Positions 1-6,300 of a stretch of DNA of 7,016 nucleotides are shown one piece after another. The notes below the pieces were generated by a model. The model had not been told where the DNA came from. It did not search any database and saw only the letters and a list, made by a program, of their open reading frames with translations. A program made the position numbers and the translations under genes. Each line of letters opens with the position of its first letter. The first letter of the stretch is position 1. Source of the DNA: Acidobacteriaceae bacterium (GTDB lineage: Bacteria > Acidobacteriota > Terriglobia > Terriglobales > Acidobacteriaceae); the NCBI GenBank assembly GCA_003162255.1, contig PMMJ01000144.1, forward strand, positions 1 to 7,016, read 5' to 3'.

Positions 1-33
1 CGCGGTGAGTGCGGGTGTTTCGCTTATGTTCAT
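1..33 (-). CDS. Possible start of the next gene after cheW (partial, cut by left edge)
   Basis: On the minus strand an ATG at 33 opens a frame reading MNISETPALTA and stays open to the window edge. It begins 19 nt after the cheW stop, in the same direction and at a spacing typical of the next gene of an operon. Only 11 codons are visible, so the product cannot be identified. The operon context makes another chemotaxis gene (cheR, cheB, cheA or similar) a reasonable guess, but no residue seen here proves it. There is no good Shine-Dalgarno sequence just upstream (the DNA reads AACCCAACCTAC before the ATG). The start, and even the gene, are therefore uncertain. Confidence 0.4.
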   Translation of the reverse strand, partial: MNISETPALTA

Positions 34-52
34 GTAGGTTGGGTTCTGCTTG

Positions 53-589
53 CTACTTTCCGGCCGAGGCGCTCTTGGTTGCTGTCCCCGTCCCCGCTGG
101 GCTCCCCGCCTTGCCCGTAGCGGCTGCCGCCGAGCCGGCGGCGGAAAAATCCTTTCCCGCCTCGGGTGCCGCTAATACCTTGCTGATATCCAGCAGAATG
201 ATCAGCCGTCCCTGGTACTTGCCGAGGCCGGTCACGCAGTCCAATCCGCCTTCCTGCATCATGGCGGGCGCGGCTTCGATTTCGCTTTCGGGAATCTTCA
301 GGACCTCGGACGCAGAGTCCACAATCATGCCTGCGAGCCGGCCCCGGTATTCCACCACCAGAATGCGGCTGCGCCGGTCGAGTGCGGTGGACGGCTTTCC
401 GAACCGCTTCCGCAGATCCACCACCGAGACAATCTTCCCGCGCAGGTTGATGACCCCTTCCAGATAATCGGGCGCGTCCGGCACCGCGGTGATTTCTGGC
501 ACGCGGACGATCTCATGCAGCGAGGTGATGGGCACGCCGTAGGTCTCGCGGCCCAATCGGAAGCCCACAATATGTGTTTCGCGGCTCAT
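53..589 (-). CDS. cheW: CheW-family chemotaxis adaptor protein with Ala/Gly-rich C-terminal tail
   Basis: Encodes 178 residues. CheW is the cytoplasmic adaptor that links chemoreceptor tips to the kinase CheA in chemosensory arrays. A single CheW domain spans about residues 5-138. It opens with IVGFRLGRETYGVPI and has the hallmark INLRGKIVSVVDLRKRFG (residues 47-64, NLRG at 48-51), then RILVVEYRGRLAGMIVD (75-91) and GRLIILLDISKVL (127-139). Residues 140-178 form a low-complexity tail of Ala, Gly, Ser, Thr and Lys, not part of the usual fold and probably disordered. The ATG at 589 was chosen because MSRETHIVGF starts directly at the domain and has GAGGA upstream at 600-604. The frame is open to 688, but that 33-residue Arg-rich extension overlaps the end of the receptor gene and has no CheW homology. 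The start lies 13 nt after the receptor stop, so the two are probably co-transcribed and translationally coupled. With no receiver or CheA domain present, plain CheW is preferred over CheV or CheA. Confidence 0.93.
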   Translation of the reverse strand: MSRETHIVGFRLGRETYGVPITSLHEIVRVPEITAVPDAPDYLEGVINLRGKIVSVVDLRKRFGKPSTALDRRSRILVVEYRGRLAGMIVDSASEVLKIPESEIEAAPAMMQEGGLDCVTGLGKYQGRLIILLDISKVLAAPEAGKDFSAAGSAAAATGKAGSPAGTGTATKSASAGK

Positions 590-599
590 GAATGAAATT

Positions 600-604
600 T
601 CCTC
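600..604 (-). promoter_or_regulatory. Ribosome binding site of cheW, overlapping the receptor stop codon
   Basis: On the minus strand GAGGA lies 10 nt before the ATG at 589. It shares two bases (603-604) with the receptor's TGA stop codon (605-603). This supports the short cheW start and suggests that a ribosome ending the receptor gene can restart on cheW. Confidence 0.6.
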
Positions 605-2582
605 AATGAGATCCTGCAGCTGCGGTCCGGCTTGCGTTCCCGTACCTCGGCGTCTCCTCGTTCGACCTCTCGTCCGGCCGCAGCGCAAAACGGTCCATCG
701 AATCCAGCAGACCCCGCGACATCTTCGACATCTGATCGGAGGAAGCGGCTAGTTCGGTCGAACCCGACGTGGAGGACTGCACCAGTTCGCGCATGCGCTC
801 CATGGCCTGCACAACTGCCTGCGCCCCGGAAGCCTGTTCTTCCACCGCCGAGTTGATCTCGTGCGTGATTTCGTTCAGTCGCGTGGTGGCGCGCGCGATC
901 TGCGACGAGCCGTGCGACTGCTCGTTGGTGGCGGCCCCGATTTCCTGCGCGAACTTGTACACCTCGGTCACCACGTTCGATATTTTTCGCAGCGCGGCGT
1001 TCAGTTCCTGTCCCAGATTCAGTCCTTCGTTCACGATGGTCGTGCTCTTCTCCATGTTCTCGACCGCTTTGCGCGCTTCCTTCTGAATGCTCTCGATCAG
1101 CTCGGAAATCTCCTTGGTGGACTGCGCGGATTTCTCCGCCAGCTTCCGCACTTCGTCCGCTACCACCGCGAATCCCAGGCCGTGCTCACCCGCCCGTGCC
1201 GCTTCGATGGCGGCATTCAACGCCAGCAGGTTGGTCTGCTCCGCCAGATCGTCGATCACTTCGACGATCTTGCCGATGTCGTCAGCCCGTGTGCCCAGCG
1301 AGTCGATAATCTCGCCCGAAGACCGGGTCGTGGTGTTGATACGGTTCAGGCCGTCGGCCACCTTTTCCATGGTGCCGATGCCGCTGTGCACCTCTTCCCG
1401 CGAGCGGTTCGAGATATCGAGCAGAACTTTGGCCGTATCCGCAACTCGCTGGATGGAGGTCACCATCTGGTCGATGGAGGCCGAGGTTTCGCTGACGCTC
1501 GAGGCCTGCGTCTGCGTGCTCTTCACCATGTTTTGCACGTTCACGCTCATCTCGTGCATCGTGCTCGTCACTTCATCGATGGCCGATGAAGTCTGCAGAC
1601 TGTTCCTGGCCGACTCGTCGGAAGCGCTCGCCACCTGGGTAGAGGCACTGGCTACCTGCGAGGCGGCGTCGCGCACGTTGCGCACCATCCCGCGCAGGCC
1701 TTCCACCATGCGCGTAAAGGCGTTCGCCAGCGTATCGTTGGCCGAGCGCGGACGGACTTCGACCGACAGATTACCGCCAGCAATGGCTTCGGAAACCGCC
1801 GCCATTTCCTTCAGGTACTTCACCATGGAGTCAAAAGTCCTGGCCAGTTGCCCGATTTCATCCTTACCGTGCACGTCAATCGTGTGTTCCAGATCTCCGG
1901 TCTGGCCAATCTGGTCGGCCACGTGAATCAGCCGTTCCAGCGGTCCCGTGATCCCAGCGGCGGTCCGGTAGGCAATGACTGCGCCTAGGGCCAGCGCCGC
2001 CAGGGAGCTCAGCACCGCCATCACGATCGTGAACGTCGCTGCCCAATCATCGGAGTGGCGCCGCTCTTCCAGCAGTTTGCGGTTCTCCCGGTCGACATCG
2101 TCCAGGACGTCGCTCGAACGCGAGACCCATGAATTCGGATCCTTTTGCAGGTAGAAAATCTGCAGTTCCGCGACCGTCGCGTTGCCGCTGTCCACGGCCC
2201 GGCGTTTGTCCACGAGCGGGTTGGCAAAATCGCTGTTCCATGCTTGCTCCAACCCCTGCACTCTTTCCAGACTGCTGCGCTGCTCCGCGGAGTTCGCCAG
2301 TTCCTGGGAATGGTGCAGCGCATCGCTGAGTTGGCGCTCGCCCTCAGTCATTTTCTCCACGTCCCGGGTGTCCCCGCTGAGCAGATAGTTCTGCAGGTGA
2401 AGCCGGTTCTGCATCATCTGGAAGCGGACCAACGAGGTAGCCTCCGTCATGTCGATGGAACGCTGCGCCGCGGCCTTGGTCTCATGCTCGCGATGCACTC
2501 CGTATATGTTGATGACGAAAAGCACCAGCACCGTCGCCAGAATGATGCCGAAACTCAGATAAAGCTTTTTCCCGATATTCAT
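603..2582 (-). CDS. Methyl-accepting chemotaxis protein: CHASE3-like sensor, tandem HAMP, MCP signalling domain
   Basis: A transmembrane chemoreceptor of 659 residues that would signal through CheW and CheA. TM1 is about residues 7-29 (LYLSFGIILATVLVLFVINI). The periplasmic part, about 30-181, is helical and resembles CHASE3 (QNYLLSGDTRDVEKM at 64-78, then DKRRAVDSGN at 125-134). TM2 is about 183-205. HAMP 1 covers about 207-260 (DEIGQLARTFDSMV at 241-254). A second HAMP-like unit covers about 262-305 (AIAGGNLSVEVRPRS at 266-280, LANAFTRMVEGLR). The MCP coiled-coil hairpin follows, about 306-635, with the conserved tip LAEQTNLLALNAAIEAARAG at 446-465 and GFAVVADEVRKLAEKS at 470-485. A 20-residue polar tail ends in RTAAAGSH, with no NWETF-like CheR/CheB tether. 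The ATG at 2582 fits because GAGGAAGG lies 7 nt upstream and MNIGKKLYLSFG is a normal N-terminus; an 8-residue longer start at 2606 is less likely. The ligand cannot be read from the sequence. Confidence 0.96.
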   Translation of the reverse strand: MNIGKKLYLSFGIILATVLVLFVINIYGVHREHETKAAAQRSIDMTEATSLVRFQMMQNRLHLQNYLLSGDTRDVEKMTEGERQLSDALHHSQELANSAEQRSSLERVQGLEQAWNSDFANPLVDKRRAVDSGNATVAELQIFYLQKDPNSWVSRSSDVLDDVDRENRKLLEERRHSDDWAATFTIVMAVLSSLAALALGAVIAYRTAAGITGPLERLIHVADQIGQTGDLEHTIDVHGKDEIGQLARTFDSMVKYLKEMAAVSEAIAGGNLSVEVRPRSANDTLANAFTRMVEGLRGMVRNVRDAASQVASASTQVASASDESARNSLQTSSAIDEVTSTMHEMSVNVQNMVKSTQTQASSVSETSASIDQMVTSIQRVADTAKVLLDISNRSREEVHSGIGTMEKVADGLNRINTTTRSSGEIIDSLGTRADDIGKIVEVIDDLAEQTNLLALNAAIEAARAGEHGLGFAVVADEVRKLAEKSAQSTKEISELIESIQKEARKAVENMEKSTTIVNEGLNLGQELNAALRKISNVVTEVYKFAQEIGAATNEQSHGSSQIARATTRLNEITHEINSAVEEQASGAQAVVQAMERMRELVQSSTSGSTELAASSDQMSKMSRGLLDSMDRFALRPDERSNEETPRYGNASRTAAAGSH

Positions 2583-2589
2583 ACTTGAA

Positions 2590-2597
2590 CCTTCCTC
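2590..2597 (-). promoter_or_regulatory. Ribosome binding site of the chemoreceptor gene
   Basis: Minus-strand GAGGAAGG ends 7 nt before the ATG at 2582, a strong purine-rich match at good spacing. It lies inside the 8-codon extension that would result from starting at 2606, and so decides for the shorter protein. Confidence 0.7.
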
Positions 2598-2626
2598 ACC
2601 CAGCACTTCGCACCCTGCCTGCCCAC

Positions 2627-2974
2627 TTACTGGGGCGTATCAAAGCGGAATTCCACAATCCCCGTCGATTCTTGCTGAGCCGCCTCGAAGCGCCACTTCT
2701 TGACTGCATCCAGAGCAGCGCTTGCCAGCACCGGGTGCCCGCCAACCAGTTTTGCGTCCTTGACCGCCCCGTTGGTGGACACGGTGACCAACACCTTCAC
2801 CACGCCCGTGATGCTCATGCGCTTCGCCAACTCCGGATACACTGGTGCCACCTTGAACTTTGCTTTTCGATTGATTTCTTGCTGTCCCCATGCCAGGGGA
2901 GCGCTGGTCGCAGCCCATCCGCCAATCAGCAGCAGACCCACCGCGATCACACGATTCAGGGCTTGATATGGCAC
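2627..2974 (-). CDS. Secreted TonB C-terminal-domain protein (energy-transducer TonB family, minimal form)
   Basis: A 115-residue protein. Residues 1-30 form an export signal: short N-region with Arg8, hydrophobic VIAVGLLLIGGW, then APLAWG before QQ, suggesting cleavage near 30/31. An uncleaved anchor is the alternative. Residues 36-113 match the TonB C-terminal domain: VAPVYPELAKRMSITGVVKV (42-61), a beta strand VTVSTNGAVKDAKLVGGHPV (63-82), SAALDAVKKWRFEAA (85-99) and a closing IVEFRF strand. In full TonB this domain contacts TonB boxes of outer-membrane transporters. Here the Pro-rich periplasm-spanning linker is missing and no exbB/exbD is in view, so classical energy transduction is doubtful; a periplasmic binding or accessory role is inferred. 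The start is GTG at 2974 with GGAGG at 2979-2983, and no ATG offers a better start. The stop is 44 nt before the receptor ATG, same strand, no terminator between, so it is probably the first gene of the chemotaxis operon. Confidence 0.85.
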   Translation of the reverse strand: MPYQALNRVIAVGLLLIGGWAATSAPLAWGQQEINRKAKFKVAPVYPELAKRMSITGVVKVLVTVSTNGAVKDAKLVGGHPVLASAALDAVKKWRFEAAQQESTGIVEFRFDTPQ

Positions 2975-2978
2975 GGTT

Positions 2979-2983
2979 CCTCC
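2979..2983 (-). promoter_or_regulatory. Ribosome binding site supporting the GTG start of the TonB-domain gene
   Basis: Minus-strand GGAGG lies 4 nt before GTG at 2974. The spacing is slightly short, but the match is strong and no other start codon is well placed, so it supports GTG initiation. Confidence 0.6.
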
Positions 2984-3011
2984 GTTGTCGCTGTGTATTT
3001 ACCTATATTCG

Positions 3012-3028
3012 AGCAGGGACCCCACCAG
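3012..3028 (-). promoter_or_regulatory. Candidate sigma-54 (-24/-12) promoter for the TonB/MCP/CheW operon
   Basis: The minus strand reads CTGGTGGGGTCCCTGCT from 3028 to 3012. It keeps the two invariant elements of a sigma-54 promoter, GG and GC separated by 10 nt, and agrees with most other consensus positions (YTGGCACGRNNNTTGCW), but lacks the CAC after TGG and has C for the first T of TTGC. Transcription would start near 3001, giving a leader of about 27 nt with the ribosome binding site inside it. No convincing sigma-70 pair or FliA-type box was found at this position. A match of this quality can occur by chance. Confidence 0.35.
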
Positions 3029-3080
3029 CGCATACCAAAAGTTCTTTCTGCACATTACTTTGGTGATATGCGCAAAGCGA

Positions 3081-3123
3081 TGAACCATCGGGCCATCAGG
3101 TGATCGGTCATCGGGCGATGAAT
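3081..3123 (+). repeat. Short tandem array of a degenerate 8-bp unit (ATCGGGTG type), left arm
   Basis: After TGAACC come the units ATCGGGCC (3087-3094), ATCAGGTG (3095-3102), ATCGGTC (3103-3109, one base short) and ATCGGGCG (3110-3117), closing with ATGAAT (3118-3123). An inverted array with the same edges (TGAAC and AAT) lies at 3185-3208. Its role is unknown. It lies between the two divergent promoters, upstream of both. Confidence 0.65.
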
Positions 3124-3136
3124 ACCCTGAAACCCG

Positions 3137-3166
3137 AAGGGCTCTTGTCTTTCCCGAGAGGGCCTT
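3137..3166. repeat. Weak bulged hairpin between the two 8-bp arrays
   Basis: AAGGGCTCT (3137-3145) can pair with AGAGGGCCTT (3157-3166) across an 11-nt loop. The stem has four pairs, a 2-nt bulge, then two G-C pairs, a G-U and an A-U. It is not followed by a T-run, so it is not called a terminator. Confidence 0.3.
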
Positions 3167-3184
3167 GACTTTAAGGATCGTCAG

Positions 3185-3208
3185 ATTCACCCGATCACCC
3201 GATGTTCA
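3185..3208 (-). repeat. Short tandem array of the 8-bp unit ATCGGGTG, right arm (inverted)
   Basis: On the minus strand, from 3208, it reads TGAAC, then ATCGGGTG twice without error, then AAT. It is the inverted counterpart of 3081-3123 with the same edge sequences but two units instead of four. Together the arms could form a large imperfect cruciform or RNA stem with a 61-nt interior. Confidence 0.65.
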
Positions 3209-3229
3209 CCTTGAGACGGGTATCACTTT

Positions 3230-3253
3230 GGTGCCATTTCACAAGTCGGCACC
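3230..3253. repeat. Perfect 6-bp inverted repeat GGTGCC / GGCACC
   Basis: GGTGCC (3230-3235) and GGCACC (3248-3253) are exact reverse complements separated by 12 nt. The pair does not extend outward or inward. It lies just upstream of the candidate -35 element of the kinase gene, so a regulator-binding site is possible, but six pairs alone are weak evidence. Confidence 0.3.
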
Positions 3254-3269
3254 GCCCCTGCATATTCCC

Positions 3270-3299
3270 TTGACTCAATTTGAGAATCAAGCGTACGTT
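3270..3299 (+). promoter_or_regulatory. Candidate sigma-70-like promoter with overlapping dyad, upstream of the kinase gene
   Basis: TTGACT (3270-3275) is a five-of-six match to the -35 consensus. TACGTT (3294-3299), after an 18-bp spacer, keeps the T, A and final T of the -10 box. The -35 box overlaps a dyad: CTCAA (3274-3278), one T, TTGAG (3280-3284), flanked by TTGA (3270-3273) and TCAA (3287-3290). The dyad could be an operator for a repressor or activator. Transcription would start near 3306, leaving a leader of about 34 nt before the ATG at 3340. Confidence 0.45.
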
Positions 3300-3339
3300 T
3301 GTTGTGTAATTCAATTGTTTTCAACCGCTTAGCCACGAG

Positions 3340-6300
3340 ATGGGTGTTCCACTGACTCTCCGCACCGGAAATTCGGGTCCCGGCGACTCGTCTCAGTCTG
3401 ACGAGGCCTTTCAGAAGCTTCTCTTGGAATTTTCACGGGCCGCTTTTCAGAGCAGCGATCCCAGCCAACTCATCCGGTCTTTTTGCGCCCTCACTCGCGT
3501 CTTTTTCCAGGCCAGCGGCGCCTACTTTTGGAGTTGTTCCACCGACGGTGATTACATCGGCGCCGAAGCGGATGGCGAGCACGTCGATGGTTTTCGGGGC
3601 ATTCGCGTGCGCGCCGCCGATCCAGCCAACTCCCCGTCCATCGCCCTGGAGGCGGTTCACAAGCGTCGCCCCTTCTTCCTCGACCATGCCGACGTGGCCC
3701 GCTACCCGTGGCTGGCCGAATGCCACGCCCATACCGCCATGGCCGTGCCTCTGCTGGTTTCAGGAGAAGTGGCCGGGGCCATCGCGTTTGTGCGGACCGC
3801 GCCCGGCGCCGATTTTGACGATGACGCCGTGGCCAAGGTCACCATTCTTGCGGCCCAACTCGGCACCGCAATCGAAGCCCTCCGCTTGAACCAGCTTTCC
3901 CGCGAAGAGCACCGCCGCGCCAGCATTCTGGTCGAGGTCGCCACCGCCCTGCATGGCTTGCCGGACACGGCAGCCGTGATGGAGAGCATCGCCGACCGCC
4001 TCCGCATCCTGCTCCATTCGCCTGCGGTGCTCGTCTTTGTGCAACAGGAGAAAGTGTTCCAGTTGCAGGCGGTGTCGACCGAGGCCCCCAAGCTCGCTCT
4101 TTCCATCCGCTCGCGTTTCGAGAAGAACGACCTGCGCTCTTCGCTCGAGATCGCCGCTCGCGCCGTGGCCGCCGGCGAGCGCATTACCGTGAGCATCGAT
4201 GGCGCTTCTCATTTCCGAGAAGACTCGCCGCCCGGAGTTCTGATCGCGGCGCCCTTTCGCACCTCGCGCTCGCACGGCGCGATTCTGGTCTACCCCCGTC
4301 TCGCCAACCCCTTCACTCACGAAGACAAAACCCTGGTTTCCGCTCTGGCCGGCTTTGGCGCGGTCGCCATCGCCAATGCCGAGCTGTACGGCATGGCCCG
4401 TGCCCAGGCCCACGAACTCCACGAAATCCTCGAGATTTCGTTCGAACTCGGTTCCGCCGGAAAACTCGACGAGTTCATGCAGACCTCGGTCGTCCGCGCC
4501 GCCAGTTTCCTCGGCTTCGAGCGCTGCGTCATCGGACTCCTCGAGGAGGCCGCCTTCCATATTCGCTGGGGAGTCGAGAACGGAGTCGCTCGTCCCGTCG
4601 ATATTCCGCTCTACGATGGCGCCGCCAGCCACGCCCTGAAGAAGAAGAATGTGTTCTTCACCGAAGACGCCCGCAAAACTCCAGGCGCGAATCTGGATTT
4701 TGTTGACGCTTTCAAAATCCGCCAGCTCCTGGCGGTGCCTCTGCTCGGCTCGAATGGCGATGTGCTCGGAATGTTCGGTGTCCTCGACCGCATCGAGCCC
4801 GGGCCGATCAACGATGAAGACATCCGCCGCGCCCGCGCTTTAGCCGCGCAAGTTGCCATCGCGCTCGAACTGACCCGTAATCTGCACCAGTCCGAGGAGC
4901 ATCGCCGCCGCGCCGAGGTTCTGGTCACCATCGCGCTCGAACTCAACACCGTCCTGCATCTGCCCGAGTTCATGCGAAACTTCGCTCGGCGCGCCGCCGG
5001 CCTGCTCGGCAGCCGCTCCGTTGCCCTCTGCCTTTTTCAGGCTGCGGAACTCGATACCGTCGTCCTATCCGGCGCCTCCGAAGTCGATGATAAGCCGCTG
5101 CTCCGTCACTTCAGTCAGGCGTTGAGCGCCGCCCTGCCGAAATACCCCACCGATGTCGCCTTCGCCCCGGCCACCGACATGCTGGGGACCGCTCTGGCCT
5201 CCAGTCTGGGATGGACCGATTGCACACTGGTCCGGCTGGCCGGTTCCGCGGGAGAACTCGTGGGCGTGCTTTGTCTCGCCGACCGCGGCGCTCCACCCGC
5301 CATCGAAGATCAACAGTTGCTGCGCGCCATCGCCGGCCATGCCAGCATCGCGCTGGAGAATGCGTGCCTGTTCACCCGCATGCAGCAGGCCAACCGCCAC
5401 TGGCTCGAAGTCTTCGATGCCATCGGCGACTTCATCGTGGTCCACGACGAGCAGCACAATATTCTCCGCGTCAATCGCTCCCTCGCCGATTTCGTCGGCA
5501 TCGCCCCCGACCAGTTGGTCGGCATCAACATGCGGGCGCTCGACGCCCTTTCCACCGCCGCTTCGCCGCACTCCTGTCCCTTTTGCCGCACCGGTGAGGG
5601 GCTCGACGAATATGTGCACCCCGTTCTCGAACGCACCTACCTGATTTCCACTTCGCGGATTCATGCCGCCAGCAGCGCCCAGTTGCAAACCGTGCACGTG
5701 CTCAAGGACATCACCGACCGCCGCGAAGCCGAACGCCGTTATCGCGAGCTGTTCAATAACATTCAGGAAGGAATTTACGTTTCTTCGCCCCAGGGCCGCT
5801 TCATCGAAGTCAACGACGCCCTGGTTCGCATCCTCGGCTACAGCAGCCGCGACGAAGTTCTGCAACTCGACATTCCCACCCAAGTCTATTTTTCTCCGCA
5901 GCGGCGCCAGGAGCTTACCGAAGTGCTCAAACGCGAGGGCGGATTGCGCAATCACCAGGAAGTTCTGCGGCGCAAGGATGGATCGCCCGTCCACGTCTTC
6001 ATGAACTGTTTTGCGATGCGCGATCAAGCCGGCAACATCCTGCAGCAGCGCGGCCTGATGCTCGATGTCACCGGCCTTCACCAATCGCAAACTGAGTTGC
6101 AGAAAGAACGCGATTTCTCCAGCAAGATTCTCAGTCATACCCAGAGTCTGATTCTGGTCACCGACACCGAAGGCGTGATCAGTTATGCCAACCGGCGTTG
6201 GAGCGGTCTCGGTTTTCAGCAGAACCAGATACTGGCGCATCCCCTGCCCGACCTGTGCGTCCCCCCGCGCCGCGCTGCTCTCCGCGAAGCGCTGGCCGCC

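Larger units (their letters stand above)
2975..3339. other. Divergent intergenic region (365 bp) between the chemotaxis operon and the histidine kinase gene
   Basis: The two transcription units point away from each other, so this stretch should carry both promoters. From left to right it holds the TonB-gene ribosome binding site, a sigma-54-like promoter candidate facing left (3012-3028) and an inverted pair of 8-bp repeat arrays (3081-3123 and 3185-3208) with a weak hairpin between them. It then holds a 6-bp inverted repeat (3230-3253) and a sigma-70-like promoter with an overlapping dyad facing right (3270-3299). Composition becomes AT-richer from about 3260 to 3330, as expected near a promoter. 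A 63-codon minus-strand frame here (3190-2999) is judged not to be a gene. Confidence 0.7.

Noticed and set aside
590..688. 33-residue Arg-rich N-terminal extension of CheW, reading back to 688
   Set aside because: It overlaps the 3' end of the receptor gene, has no CheW-like residues, and the ATG at 589 has a suitable ribosome binding site.
861..1926. Plus-strand frames of 242 and 279 codons opposite the chemoreceptor
   Set aside because: They are antisense to the highly conserved MCP signalling domain and contain only low-information His/Arg- or Ser-rich sequence.
2583..2606. 8-residue longer chemoreceptor start at 2606
   Set aside because: The strong GAGGAAGG site lies inside this extension and points to the ATG at 2582, which gives a normal receptor N-terminus.
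3137..3166. Rho-independent terminator in the intergenic region
   Set aside because: The stem is bulged and has no following T-run, and no gene points into this region from either side.
2999..3190. 63-codon minus-strand frame in the intergenic region
   Set aside because: It starts with GTG inside a repeat arm, has no recognisable domain, and covers the candidate promoter of the TonB-domain gene.
3081..3208. CRISPR array or insertion-sequence ends
   Set aside because: The 8-bp units are contiguous with no spacers, the arms are short and differ in unit number, and there is no transposase gene or target-site duplication.
3715..3735. Cys128-His129 in the first GAF module as a possible bilin attachment site
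   Set aside because: The pair resembles the CH of phytochrome GAF domains, but the distance to the following beta strand is too short and the rest of the chromophore-binding signature is missing.
3702..4632. Minus-strand frames of 290 and 164 codons opposite the first GAF modules
   Set aside because: Same reason: shadows of a plus-strand gene with clear domain signatures, without start signals or family motifs of their own.
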